The translations under genes were made by a program, and so were the position numbers. DNA of 64,000 nt from Chloroflexota bacterium (GTDB lineage: Bacteria; Chloroflexota; Anaerolineae; Anaerolineales; E44-bin32), in the NCBI GenBank assembly GCA_022561385.1, contig JADFRG010000003.1:1-64000 (forward strand), in the 5' to 3' direction. Shown here piece by piece: positions 51,904-61,323 of the stretch (the stretch's first letter is position 1; every line of letters starts with the position of its first letter). The notes under the pieces are model-generated. The model was not told the DNA's origin. It did no database searches and saw nothing but the letters and a program-made list of their open reading frames with translations.

Positions 51904-52218
51904 CTGTCGTCACAGGGATTCACCTCAATTCCCGTTCGCCCCGGCCGAGGGGGCAGCCCGCAGCCGGTGGCCCCCGCGCTGTGCGTTAATCCCGCCGGTG
52001 CAGTAAAGCAGGCGGGAGTGCTCCGCCCGCTTCATGGGCTGGCCGGAATAGTGCCGCGCCGGGCACCACCAGCACCCCGGCACACTCCAGATGACTCGCG
52101 TGGTTGCGGATCGCTCTCATTCTCGACATTTCCCTCCCCTCCATCCCCCCATTTCGGATGGTGGATTGCGGAACATCTCGTTTCGAATTTCAGCGCCATT
52201 CCGAGATTCGAACTCCGA
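51757..52218. other. intergenic stretch between the CNNM and PEP carboxylase genes
   Basis: About 460 bp. The part up to 51903 belongs to direct repeat copy A. The remainder has no convincing gene. An inverted-repeat-like TTCGAATTTC / GAGATTCGAA at 52187-52210 and a tRNA-T-arm-like string near 52200 do not form a tRNA. No terminator with a T-run after the PEP carboxylase stop. Confidence 0.4.
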
Positions 52219-55050
52219 TTACCCTGTGTTCTTCAGGCCGGCGGCGATTCCCACAGTGCTGAGCCGCAGCGCATCCACAACCACTTCCCGTTCCGCGCTG
52301 TCCTGGGGAAGGGCCCGCAAGCGGCGCAGCAGCCCTACCTGGATGAGGCTGAGAGGGTCCACGTAGGGATTGCGCAGGCGGATGGCCCGCTGTAGCACCG
52401 GCTCGTTGTCCAGCAGCGCCTGTTGTTCGGTCACCGCCAGCAGTGCCTGCCGGGTACGAGCGTGCTCGGCCTCAATCTGACCGTAGATACGCTGTCCCAA
52501 CGCATGATCGGCCACCAGCTCCGAGTAGCGGGCCGCGATGGCCATGTCGGCTTTGGACAGAGCCATCTGGGCGTTGTCCACTACCGCCCGGAAGAAGAGC
52601 CAGTCACGGTATAAGCCCTGCAACGTCTCCAGGCCGTCCGGGGTCGCCTGCATGGTGTGGGCGAGGGCGCTGCCCAAGCCATACCAGCCGGGAAGGGTGT
52701 GCCGGCTCTGCATCCAGGCGAAAACCCAGGGAATGGCCCGCAGGTCCTCGAAGCGCTCCGTCGTGGTGCGTCGTGCCGGCCGGGAGCCAATGGCCAGCTC
52801 GATGATCACGTCGATCGGTGTGGCCTGGTGAAAGTAATCCAGAAACCCCGGCGTCTCGTATACGAGATTTCGATAGGCGTCATAGGCAAAGGCCGAGAGG
52901 CTCTCCATTACCCCTGCCCACTCGGGTTCGGTCTCGGCCGGTTGCGCCGCGCCGACCTGGAGCACTGCGCCGATCACCTGCTCCAGATAGCGCCGGGCGA
53001 TGGCTGGATGGGCAAAGTGGTCAAAGAGCACCTCTCCCTGCTCAGTCAGGCGGATGTGTCCGTCCATGCTGTCCGGCGGCAACCCCAGGATAGCGCGGTG
53101 GGTCGGCCCACCCCCTCGGCCAACGGCCCCACCCCGGCCGTGAAAGAAGGTCAAGCGTACGCCATACCGGCGGGCGACGGCCGTCAGTGCCCGTTGCGCC
53201 CGGTAGAGCGCCCAGTTGGCCATCAGATACCCGCCATCTTTCGTGCTGTCGGAGTAGCCGAGCTGGATCACCTGATGGTCCCCTCGCGCCCGCAGGTGGG
53301 TCCGGTAGGCCAAAGTGCCTAGCAAGGTCTCCAGCACCTCAGGCGCCCGCTCCAGGTCGGCGATGGTTTCAAAGAGCGGCGCAATGTCCAGCCCCTTTAT
53401 CGCCGAACTGCCGGCCAGCCAGAGGACTTCCAACACATCACTGGATTGTCGGGCCATGCTGACGAGATAACATCCCAGGGCCTGTGGGTCTTCATCGCAG
53501 ACGCGCCGCAGCAACTGGAACAGGTCCAGGGTTTCGACCGCCAGGCTTGAGACTTCGCTACGCTCGAGGGCAGGACTGAGCGCCTCGGCCGACGCCTCGG
53601 CGGAGGCCCCAGACGAAGCATCGGAGAGGGTGGATGGGCCGATGGACGGGAAGGTCGCCGTTTCCAAAAGCTGGTTCAAAAGCGTGACTCTGTCGGCTTC
53701 CGGCAGCGCGCCGTAATTTGAGACGATACCGGCGACAGACAGCAGTTCGGCCACCACCGCCTCGTGCTCGGCGCTGTGCTGACGGATGTCCAGCGCCGCC
53801 GTATGCAGGCCAAAGGTCTCCACCTGGCGCAGGAGCGGAGCCAAACGCTCCTCGACCAACACCGGACTGCTGGTTTTCTGCAGGCTTTCAGCCACCCGGC
53901 TCAGATCTGCCAGGAGTTCCAGGCCACCATCATAGGCTAGTCGGGGCCACTTATCATCGGGTCCCCCGGGGCCCGGGGGGCGTTCCGGGGGCGTCTGCTC
54001 GCCCAACCGGTGGGCGATGAAACTCAGCGCCTGGCGGTAGGGTTCGTCCGGGTTGCGTCCCTCCAGGGCCTGGGCTAGATCCGGATAGCGCGCCCTTTGC
54101 CCGCTCACAAACTGCTGCAGCGCCGGCGTCAGGCGGGCGCGTCCCCCGGACAGGCTCAATTCACCGATGAGCCAGAGCACGGTCTGACCGTGGTGTTGTC
54201 GGGCCAGGTCCCGGTGCAGGCGGAGCGTCTCAGCGGTCACTTCCGCTGTCACATAGGGATTACCATCCCGGTCGCCTCCGATCCATGAGCCGAAGCGCAA
54301 AAAAGACGGCACGTGGAAGGGACGGCCAGGATAGGCCTGGGCCAGGGCTTGATGAAGGGAGTGGTAGATCTCAGGCGCAACGTCGAACAGGGTCTCAGAG
54401 AAGTACCACAGGCCGTTGCGAACTTCGTCGAACAGTGTTGGCCGGCGCTCCCGCACCTCGTCCGTCAGCCACAGGAGGGTAATGTGGGCCCGCAGGTCGG
54501 CCAGAAGCCGGTCCCGCTCCCGGGGCAGCAGGTCCTGGGTGTCCAACCGGTACAGGGCGGTGCTGATGGCCCGCAGCTTCTCCAGAATGGTGCGTCGCTT
54601 CGACTGCGTGGGATGGGCGGTGAAGACCATCTCGATGGACAGCCGGTTCAACAACTCCTGCATGCCTTCCGCCGGCATGCCCTCAGCCGACAGGGCGTTG
54701 ACGGCCTCAGCGATGGAGTGGGCCAGGGGGCTGGCACCAGCCCCCTTCTCCCGCGTCCGCAGCACCCGCACCCGCTGGTGTTCCTCGGCCAAGTTGACCA
54801 GATGGAAGTAGGTGGTGAAGGCTTTCAGGATTGGTAAAGCCGTCTCTACTTCCAGCCCCTCACAGAGCTCGGCCAACGTTCCGAAGGCGGTCGTTGAAGT
54901 GGATGCACGCCATTCCTTGGCCAGGGTCCGTATACGTTCCTCCAGGTCAAAGACGGGCTTGCCTTCATGCTCCCGCAGGATCTGCCCCAAGAGGTTCCCC
55001 AGGAGGTGGATGTCCTGGCTCAATGGATCGCTCACTCCTGTGCTTTTCAT
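52219..55050 (-). CDS. ppc: phosphoenolpyruvate carboxylase
   Basis: Carboxylates PEP to oxaloacetate. 943 residues from ATG 55050; the open frame runs on to 55218, but that part lies over the CNNM duplicate and is not PEPC-like. Catalytic His146 is in VFTAHPTQSKRRTI, followed by IGGDRDGNPYV, IQLGYSDSTKDGGYL and the FHGRGGAVGRGGGP loop. The C-terminus ends LSTVGIAAGLKNTG; most family members end in RNTG. A Ser/Ala-rich stretch (SDASSGASAEASAEA) near residue 480 is an insertion. With ppdK at the window's right end it suggests active PEP/oxaloacetate exchange. Confidence 0.96.
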   Translation of the reverse strand: MKSTGVSDPLSQDIHLLGNLLGQILREHEGKPVFDLEERIRTLAKEWRASTSTTAFGTLAELCEGLEVETALPILKAFTTYFHLVNLAEEHQRVRVLRTREKGAGASPLAHSIAEAVNALSAEGMPAEGMQELLNRLSIEMVFTAHPTQSKRRTILEKLRAISTALYRLDTQDLLPRERDRLLADLRAHITLLWLTDEVRERRPTLFDEVRNGLWYFSETLFDVAPEIYHSLHQALAQAYPGRPFHVPSFLRFGSWIGGDRDGNPYVTAEVTAETLRLHRDLARQHHGQTVLWLIGELSLSGGRARLTPALQQFVSGQRARYPDLAQALEGRNPDEPYRQALSFIAHRLGEQTPPERPPGPGGPDDKWPRLAYDGGLELLADLSRVAESLQKTSSPVLVEERLAPLLRQVETFGLHTAALDIRQHSAEHEAVVAELLSVAGIVSNYGALPEADRVTLLNQLLETATFPSIGPSTLSDASSGASAEASAEALSPALERSEVSSLAVETLDLFQLLRRVCDEDPQALGCYLVSMARQSSDVLEVLWLAGSSAIKGLDIAPLFETIADLERAPEVLETLLGTLAYRTHLRARGDHQVIQLGYSDSTKDGGYLMANWALYRAQRALTAVARRYGVRLTFFHGRGGAVGRGGGPTHRAILGLPPDSMDGHIRLTEQGEVLFDHFAHPAIARRYLEQVIGAVLQVGAAQPAETEPEWAGVMESLSAFAYDAYRNLVYETPGFLDYFHQATPIDVIIELAIGSRPARRTTTERFEDLRAIPWVFAWMQSRHTLPGWYGLGSALAHTMQATPDGLETLQGLYRDWLFFRAVVDNAQMALSKADMAIAARYSELVADHALGQRIYGQIEAEHARTRQALLAVTEQQALLDNEPVLQRAIRLRNPYVDPLSLIQVGLLRRLRALPQDSAEREVVVDALRLSTVGIAAGLKNTG

Positions 55051-55123
55051 GCCTTTAACCCCCGGTTTCCGGGTTGGGGAATCCAGAGGCGATTTCCTCC
55101 GTCCGGCCCGCATGCTCACTGTC

Positions 55124-55291
55124 TTATCGCAGGGCCAGCACGCGCCGTACGCCGCTGTGGTCTGCAGCCGCCAATGCCTGTAGACGGCTCTTGCTGGCCG
55201 AAACCACCGAGATTTCAACGGCAGCGAAGAAGCCGTTGACCAGTTTGAGGATCAGGATCAGGGAGACTTCCAAAAGGATTTCTTCGATCAT
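55124..55291 (-). pseudogene. truncated duplicate of the CNNM transporter gene
   Basis: The start ATG aligned with CNNM residue 1 is at 55291. The copy keeps MIEEILLEVSLILILKLVNG and about 55 codons, then hits TAA just after VRRVLALR. It therefore encodes only the first membrane segment and a little more. The bases directly after the stop (GACAGTGAGCATGCGGGC on the minus strand) resemble the region encoding the last residues of the CNNM gene (GACGGTGAGCATCCGGGC), so the copy may be an internally deleted whole gene. Non-functional as a transporter. Confidence 0.75.
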
Positions 55292-55438
55292 TGCCAACTC
55301 CACGCTCCAACTGCTACCGGCTGCGCCTTGGTGGTCAGCGGCGGGTACCAGCAAAGGCACGCGCAAGAGTATGAACACTCGGCGTTCGTGCTCCGGATCT
55401 TGGCTGCTTCTTCATACAGGGATTGCTGATGGCCCAGC
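55129..55438. repeat. 310-bp direct repeat, copy B
   Basis: Gap-free partner of 51594-51903, about 90% identical. Its left edge abuts the PEP carboxylase 5' region and its right edge lies 19 bp from the frameshifted antiporter's stop. Confidence 0.9.
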
Positions 55439-55456
55439 GTATCGTGCTTAGAGGTG

Positions 55457-55678
55457 TCAGACGGATTCGTCCTCATCGGAATTGGCAGGGGGCAGGTCGA
55501 CGGTACTCTCGCCTTGCCGCACGCCGTCCTGAGCAAATAGTGTACGCAACATTGGCGGGGTGACCAAGGTGGTGAAGATGACCATAACCACGATTGTGGC
55601 GAAGACCTCCTGCCCAATAAGACCCTCCACCAGGCCCAGGTCGGCGATGATCAGGGCCACTTCCGCCCTTGGCACCAT
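55457..55678 (-). pseudogene. frameshifted C-terminal part of the Kef-type antiporter
   Basis: Continues the protein of 55651-56721 in another frame: MVPRAEVALIIADLGLVEGL, FATIVVMVIFTTLVTPPMLR. This matches GMVSRGEVGLIVASVAL... and ...TTLLTPIMLR of the intact paralog at 57259-58485. An acidic tail (NSDEDESV) ends it at 55457. Without recoding, this piece is separated from its N-terminal part. Confidence 0.7.
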
Positions 55679-56721
55679 CCCCCGACTCCCAAACGCAGGG
55701 ACTGCCTTGTGTTGAACCCCCCCAGCCGAGCCCCCAGTCCACTTCCCAGGATCTTGCTGAGGACCGCCACGATGCAGATCAGCACTACAAACTGCCCCGA
55801 ACCCGCGCTCAGCTCCCGTGCATTCACCTCCAGTCCGATGTTGATGAAGAAGATTGGCACGAATAGGGAAAAAGCCAGAGTGTGCATCCCGTCTCCAATC
55901 TGCTCACTGAAGTGGCTGCGCTTGAATAGCAATCCAGCCAGGAATGCGCCAATTATTGCCGCCATACCGCCCATGACCTCAGCCGACCAGGCGTAGAGAA
56001 GCGTAACGACAATCGTGAAGGCTATGAGCGACCGGCTGATGGGTAAGCCGGCAACACGCTCGATTAGGGCGGGGATAAATCGAAGACCAAGAAGAGTAAA
56101 GATGCCCAGATACAATCCCATCCTCAAGACCACCCATGCCACTCCGGCCATCCCGGTCGCGCCGCCCGTTCGGGTGATCACCGCCACAAAGATCGAGAGC
56201 AACAAGATGACGAGTATGTCGTCGAAAACGACTGCCCCCAGCAGGCTCACGCCTTCTCGACTGCGGAGCACTCTGAGGTCCAGCAGCGTCTGCGCCGATA
56301 TGCTCACACTGGTCGCGGCAAGTATCAAACCTAAGAATAGCCCGACCTCCATCGGAAATCCGAAGAGGGCCGCGGTTCCCCATCCCATCAGTACCGGAAA
56401 AACGACCCCCAGCGTGCCGGCCAAAGCCGAGACCTTCCCCGAATGCCTCAATTGCCCCAGATCGACCTCCAGACCGGTGACAAACATCAAGAAGATCACG
56501 CCCAATTCAGCCAGGAGCGAGATGGTTTCCCCTAGATGAACATCGGTGAAGATCGGCGTGTGAAAAAGGTTCAGGACCGTTGGCCCCAACAAAACGCCTG
56601 CGACCAACTGGCCTAACACCGCGGGCTGGCCGAGGCGCTTGCTGAGATATCCAGCAGTTTTAGCGACGGAGACGATGATGATGATAGCGAGAAGGAACTG
56701 TAAGAAATCCGTCACAGGCAT
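55651..56721 (-). CDS. Kef-type cation/proton antiporter (CPA2), frameshifted near its C-terminus
   Basis: 356 residues up to the frame change, with 10-11 membrane segments. Conserved blocks are RLGQPAVLGQLVAGVLLGPT, LAELGVIFLMFVTGLEVDLG, LAATSVSISAQTLLDLRVL, the Asp-Asp pair in VVFDDILVILLLS and HTLAFSLFVPIFFINIGLEV. After LRLGVG the frame changes in a G-run (minus strand GTCGGGGGATGG, around 55680) and the next 15 residues are alien. Relative to the paralog (LGVGMVSRGEV) two bases are extra, or one is missing. Could be a pseudogene, a sequencing error in the G-run, or a recoding site. It is the third gene of an antiporter/PII-like/antiporter set. Confidence 0.75.
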   Translation of the reverse strand: MPVTDFLQFLLAIIIIVSVAKTAGYLSKRLGQPAVLGQLVAGVLLGPTVLNLFHTPIFTDVHLGETISLLAELGVIFLMFVTGLEVDLGQLRHSGKVSALAGTLGVVFPVLMGWGTAALFGFPMEVGLFLGLILAATSVSISAQTLLDLRVLRSREGVSLLGAVVFDDILVILLLSIFVAVITRTGGATGMAGVAWVVLRMGLYLGIFTLLGLRFIPALIERVAGLPISRSLIAFTIVVTLLYAWSAEVMGGMAAIIGAFLAGLLFKRSHFSEQIGDGMHTLAFSLFVPIFFINIGLEVNARELSAGSGQFVVLICIVAVLSKILGSGLGARLGGFNTRQSLRLGVGGWCQGRKWP

Positions 56722-56829
56722 TCAATACCGCAGGAAGGGCACGGCTGTTTGGCGCTGGCGGAGGGCGAGCGTGCCAGCCGGACAAAAGATAGCGTTCAGG
56801 CACAGTCACGGCCAGGAGGAAGACACCCA

Positions 56830-57192
56830 TTAATTCTCACCCTCATCCTCTTTTTGGAGCCCCAGCGCCCTGCTGACGGGGACGACAAAGAGCAGGCCGG
56901 TGTGATGGCGAGTAAAGTCGCCGACCACCCGCTCGGTGGCCTCGATGACCTTGTCCAGGATCTGCTCGTCCTCGATGACGGTGAAGAGGGTTCGGTGGTG
57001 CATCTCGTGGCTGGCGAGAAGATCGCTCAGAGAGGGCATCAAGGGAAGGTCGTCTCGCACCACACTCCGGATGTGCCCGACGCCGGTGCTCTCCAGTATG
57101 GTAATTCCAGGTGCTCCGGCTTCCTCCCAGGCATCCAGAATATCTGAGTATTGCTCCAGATTGTTCAGCACGAAAATCAATAGCTGTGACAT
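56830..57192 (-). CDS. PII-like regulatory protein
   Basis: 120 residues from ATG 57192, which has a perfect AAGGAGG upstream; the frame extends to 57243. A predicted beta-alpha-beta, beta-alpha-beta layout matches the PII superfamily: LLIFVLNNLEQYSDILDAWE, then GITILESTGVGH at the place of the GlnB GMTVxEVxGFG segment, a T-loop-like region (IRSVVRDDLPLMPSLSDLL), then TLFTVIEDEQILDKVIEATE and GLLFVVPVSRALG. It lacks the GlnB uridylylated Tyr. Lying between two Kef-type antiporter genes, it is a strong candidate for a ligand-sensing subunit of those antiporters. The ligand is unknown. Confidence 0.75.
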   Translation of the reverse strand: MSQLLIFVLNNLEQYSDILDAWEEAGAPGITILESTGVGHIRSVVRDDLPLMPSLSDLLASHEMHHRTLFTVIEDEQILDKVIEATERVVGDFTRHHTGLLFVVPVSRALGLQKEDEGEN

Positions 57193-57258
57193 GGTGATCC
57201 CTCCTTGTGAGCTACGATAAGGAACAGGGCGTTTGCTCTCCACACCCCTGAAAATAAT

Positions 57259-58485
57259 CTATACCTCGACCGCTCCTAGCTTACTGACATCCTTAGGGTA
57301 GAGCGCGCGCAGCATGATTGGGGTAAGTAGCGTGGTCGCCACGACCATCAGCACTACGCTGGCGAAGATCCCGTCCCCAATTAGACCGGCATCCAGCGCC
57401 ACCGAGGCTACTATCAGCCCCACCTCGCCCCGGGAGACCATACCTACCCCGAGCCGCAGAGCCTCGCCCTTTGGGAAACCGCCCAGCCGAGCACCGATCC
57501 CGCTTCCGATAACCTTGGAGACAACCGCTACAAGAATGATGACCAGAGCGAAGGGCAGGCCACCAAGGCCCAAAGCCCGGGCGTTGACTTCGAGGCCGAT
57601 GCTCACGAAGAATATCGGGACGAGCCAGGAGAACGCCAGACTGTGCATACCCCCCTCGAGTTGCTGTCGGAGCGACGTCCGGGCAAAGAGCAACCCAGCC
57701 ATAAACGCGCCGGTGATGGCCGCCATTCCTCCGATGGCTTCGGATGCCCAGGCGTATAACAGAGTGACTACGATGGCCAGGGACAGCGCTCCCTCACTGA
57801 TCGGTAGCCGCTCTACCCAAGACCCCAATCGAGGAATCAGCCGCGCCCCAAGCCAGGCGGCCAAACCCAAGAAGCCAACCATTTTCACCGTCACCCATAA
57901 CAGGGCAGAGACGCCTCCGCCTCCGCCGCCTATCACGGCGATGAAGAGCGAGAGAAACAGGATCACCAGCACGTCGTCCACCACTGCCGCGCCCAGCAAA
58001 GCCACCCCTACTCGGGTGCGCAACACCCCTAATTCCATCATGGTCTGAGCCGAGATACTTACGCTAGTTGCGGCGAGGACTAAGCCAATGGCAAGGCTTT
58101 GTTGCTGATCAAAGCCAAAGGACAGCGCTGCGGCATACCCCAGACCCACCGGGGCCAGCACTCCCAAGACTCCTGCCAGCATCACCGGCCGGCCGGCCTT
58201 CGTCATCGACCGTAAGTCCACATCGAGCCCGGCGATAAACATAAGCAGGAGCACACCCAGATGCGCCATATGACTCAGCGTCTCCCCCAGCTGGGGGTCG
58301 CTGAACAGCGGCCACTGCAGCATGTTTAGCACCGTAGGTCCCAAGACGATCCCAGCCAATATCTCGCCCAACACGGCCGGCTGACCAAGTCTGGTGCTCA
58401 GGTAACCAGCAATTTTTGCAGCGGCTACGATAAGTGCCACCGCCAGCAGGAATTGCAGAAAGGGGTCCATGGGCAACTGAACCAT
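57259..58485 (-). CDS. Kef-type cation/proton antiporter (CPA2)
   Basis: 408 residues, intact, with ~12 membrane segments. RLGQPAVLGEILAGIVLGPT, MAHLGVLLLMFIAGLDVDLR, LAATSVSISAQTMMELGVLR, VVDDVLVILFLSLFIAVIGG and ALRLGVGMVSRGEVGLIVAS are the family blocks. No RCK/TrkA-N domain follows, so regulation may come from a separate protein such as the PII-like neighbour. ATG 58485 has AAGGAGAGG 5 nt upstream. It exchanges K or Na for protons across the membrane, by family. Confidence 0.92.
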   Translation of the reverse strand: MVQLPMDPFLQFLLAVALIVAAAKIAGYLSTRLGQPAVLGEILAGIVLGPTVLNMLQWPLFSDPQLGETLSHMAHLGVLLLMFIAGLDVDLRSMTKAGRPVMLAGVLGVLAPVGLGYAAALSFGFDQQQSLAIGLVLAATSVSISAQTMMELGVLRTRVGVALLGAAVVDDVLVILFLSLFIAVIGGGGGGVSALLWVTVKMVGFLGLAAWLGARLIPRLGSWVERLPISEGALSLAIVVTLLYAWASEAIGGMAAITGAFMAGLLFARTSLRQQLEGGMHSLAFSWLVPIFFVSIGLEVNARALGLGGLPFALVIILVAVVSKVIGSGIGARLGGFPKGEALRLGVGMVSRGEVGLIVASVALDAGLIGDGIFASVVLMVVATTLLTPIMLRALYPKDVSKLGAVEV

Positions 58486-58569
58486 CAGGCCTCTCCTTCG
58501 CAGTTAAACATAGGTCGAACCGGATCAGCGACTTGGCGTACCATTAGCTCGATAGCCACCTCCAGGCCC

Positions 58570-61320
58570 TCATCCACGTCGTCGTCGCAGATAGCGCTTT
58601 TCAATCTCGACCGCCCAGAAGACAATCGTGCTCAGACCCAAGCTGATCCCCAGTTCGAATGGGGTTAGCGCCTGGGTATTGAAGATTTCCTGCAGCGGTC
58701 TCCAGAAAATCACCGCCAGCTGCAGCACGAAAGTCAACGCCACCGCTCCCAGCAGCGGCTTGTTGGTGAGCAGCCCGATCTTGAAGAGCGATTCGCGATC
58801 CGACCGGATTGCCAGCACGTGCCCCATCTGCGAGAGCGTCAGCGTGGTGAACACCATCGTCTGCCATGCAGGCCGGCCTGTGATCCAGGCCCAATACCCG
58901 ACCGCGAGCGACACCAGACCCATCAGCAGACCGACCCACAAAATGTGCCGTCCCATCCCCCGCGCGAAGATGCTCTGCTTGGGTGGATAAGGGGGCCGGC
59001 GCATCGTATCGCGTTCGGCGGGCTCGACGGCAAGGGCCAGTCCAGGAAGCCCATCCGTAACCAGGTTGATCCACAGGATTTGCAGCGCAGTGAGGGGCAG
59101 CGGCATCCCGAGCAGCGGCCCGAACAACATCACGTAGATTTCGCCGGCGTTGCTGGTCAGCGTGTACTTGATGAATTTGCGTACGTTGTCGTAGATCACG
59201 CGCCCCTGTTCTACGGCGCGCACGATGGTGGCGAAGTTATCGTCCAGGATGACCATGTCCGCGGCTTCCTTGGAGACATCGGTGCCGGTGATGCCCATCG
59301 CCACCCCGATGTCGGCCCGCTTGAGCGCTGGGGCGTCGTTTACGCCATCGCCGGTCATGGCCACAATATGTCCACGTTTCTGAAGCGCGCGGACGATATT
59401 GAGCTTATGCTCTGGGGAGACCCTGGCGTAAACCTCGACCTGCTCGACCCTGTCTTCAAGCTGCTCTGCCGTCATCTGCTCCAGCTCCCGGCCGGCCAGG
59501 AAGTTGCTGTCTAGAGCGATATTCAGCTCGCGAGCGATGTGCAGCGCGGTCTGCGGGTGGTCGCCGGTGATCATCACGGTGCGGATGCCGGCGGTCCTGG
59601 AGATAGCGACCGCCTCTTTCGCCTCCGGCCGCGGAGGGTCGATCATGGCCACCAACCCCACAAATATTAGATCCTGCTCCAAGGCTTCCATTTCCCCTTC
59701 GACAGGGAGGTCTTGCAGGGTTCGAAACGCCATGCCAAGCACTCGCAGACCATCGCCGGCCAGCCGATCGTCGGCGCCTTCGATTCGCCGCCGCCAATCC
59801 GAATTGAGCGGTTGTGTTCCTGCGTGGGTCCAGACCCGATCACAGACCCGCAGTAGACTCTCCGTTGCCCCCTTCGTAAATGCCACGAAAGGCCGACTGT
59901 CGGCTGCCAACAACGATGTAAGCTGGGCTTCCAGTGCTCCGTTCTGAGATTGCTGCTGCCGTTCGTGGAACGTGGTCATCCGTCTGCGCTCGGAGGAAAA
60001 CGGCGCCTCGGCCACCCGCGGAAAGAGCGATTCCAGGCGAGGCTTCATCAGACCGAATCGAGCGGCGGCGACCACGAGCGCTTTTTCGGTGGGGTCGCCC
60101 TGCGCGCGCAAACTCCCAGCACCGTCCGTGTTTAGCTCCAAAACGGCATCGTTGCACAGCGCACCCCCGGCCAGCAGCAGCACTTCGGCTGCTTGCTCAG
60201 CGCTGGCCCACTCTTCCTCGGTCTCTCCGACAGGGTTTCCGACCTTCAACGCCTCTGCCAGATCCAGCGTGTGTCCGGCGACATCCAGGATCTTGACCGT
60301 CATCCGGTTCTCAGTGAGAGTCCCGGTCTTGTCCGAGCAAATCACGGTCACCGAGCCCAGTGTCTCGACCGCGGGTAGCTTGCGGATCAATGCCTTGCGC
60401 CGCAGCATCCGCTGCGCTCCCAGCGCAAGCGTTATGGTCACGACCGCTGGCAGCCCTTCAGGTACCGCGGCTACCGCCATCGCAATAGCGGTCAGGAACA
60501 TTACGTTCAGGTCTTCTCCGCGCAGAAGGCCGAGGACAAAGACCACGCCCACGATGGCGACCGCGGCCACCGCAAGCCCCTTTCCCAATTGCGCCATTCG
60601 CTTTTGAAGCGGGGTTGGCTCGCTCACGACGGTCCGTATCAGTTCGGCGATCCGGCCCAGTTGGGTAGCCATGCCGGTCTCGACCACGACCGCGCTGGCC
60701 CGGCCATAGGTCGCCGTGGTGCCCATAAACACCATATTGCGCCGGTCGCCTAACGGAACATGCGTACCTGAGAGCACCTGGGAATCTTTATCCACGGGAA
60801 TCGACTCGCCTGTGAGCGAAGCCTCTTCGATCCGCAGATTGATCGATTCGAGCACGCGTGCGTCGCCGGATACCGCATCGCCCGCTTCGAGCAGGAGGAT
60901 GTCGCCGGGCACAATCTCCCTCGCGGGAACCTGCTGGAGCTGTCCCTCGCGGCGCACTTTGACCACCGGGGCGGCCATCCGCTTCAAAGCGGCCATCGCG
61001 CGGTCCGCTCGATACTCTTGCACAAATCCCAGGATAGCGTTTAGCACCACGATTGCCAGGATGACGATCGCATCCAGCCGATCTCCCAGCAGCAAGGAAA
61101 CCAACGCGGCGATGATGAGCACAATCACCATGATCCCGGTGAGCTGTTCCCACAGGATGCGCCAGGGGCTCTTTAAACCACGCTCGACGAGCTCGTTGGG
61201 CCCGTGCTCACGCAGCCGCTGCTCCACTTCGTGCGCCGACAAGCCCTGTTCTGGATCCACATGCAGGCGATCCAGGACCTCTCGGGTTTCAGAAGCGTGC
61301 CAGGAAAATCCTTCGTCCAT
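58570..61320 (-). CDS. P-type Ca-transporting ATPase
   Basis: 916 residues from ATG 61320 (TTG 61323 precedes). Cation P-ATPase N-terminal domain ([20 protein letters not shown]), actuator TGES ([12 protein letters not shown]), M4 [20 protein letters not shown] typical of Ca-ATPases, phosphorylation site [14 protein letters not shown] with Asp330, [23 protein letters not shown] and [20 protein letters not shown], and M6 [15 protein letters not shown]. This is the PMR1/SERCA-like group. It pumps Ca or Mn out. A shared element lies ~240 nt upstream. Confidence 0.95.
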   Translation of the reverse strand: MDEGFSWHASETREVLDRLHVDPEQGLSAHEVEQRLREHGPNELVERGLKSPWRILWEQLTGIMVIVLIIAALVSLLLGDRLDAIVILAIVVLNAILGFVQEYRADRAMAALKRMAAPVVKVRREGQLQQVPAREIVPGDILLLEAGDAVSGDARVLESINLRIEEASLTGESIPVDKDSQVLSGTHVPLGDRRNMVFMGTTATYGRASAVVVETGMATQLGRIAELIRTVVSEPTPLQKRMAQLGKGLAVAAVAIVGVVFVLGLLRGEDLNVMFLTAIAMAVAAVPEGLPAVVTITLALGAQRMLRRKALIRKLPAVETLGSVTVICSDKTGTLTENRMTVKILDVAGHTLDLAEALKVGNPVGETEEEWASAEQAAEVLLLAGGALCNDAVLELNTDGAGSLRAQGDPTEKALVVAAARFGLMKPRLESLFPRVAEAPFSSERRRMTTFHERQQQSQNGALEAQLTSLLAADSRPFVAFTKGATESLLRVCDRVWTHAGTQPLNSDWRRRIEGADDRLAGDGLRVLGMAFRTLQDLPVEGEMEALEQDLIFVGLVAMIDPPRPEAKEAVAISRTAGIRTVMITGDHPQTALHIARELNIALDSNFLAGRELEQMTAEQLEDRVEQVEVYARVSPEHKLNIVRALQKRGHIVAMTGDGVNDAPALKRADIGVAMGITGTDVSKEAADMVILDDNFATIVRAVEQGRVIYDNVRKFIKYTLTSNAGEIYVMLFGPLLGMPLPLTALQILWINLVTDGLPGLALAVEPAERDTMRRPPYPPKQSIFARGMGRHILWVGLLMGLVSLAVGYWAWITGRPAWQTMVFTTLTLSQMGHVLAIRSDRESLFKIGLLTNKPLLGAVALTFVLQLAVIFWRPLQEIFNTQALTPFELGISLGLSTIVFWAVEIEKRYLRRRRG

Positions 61321-61323
61321 CAA

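Noticed and set aside
52187-52215. tRNA T-arm-like string (GAGTTCGAATCTCGG on the minus strand)
   Set aside because: The flanking bases do not pair as a T-stem, and no acceptor, D or anticodon arm can be drawn.
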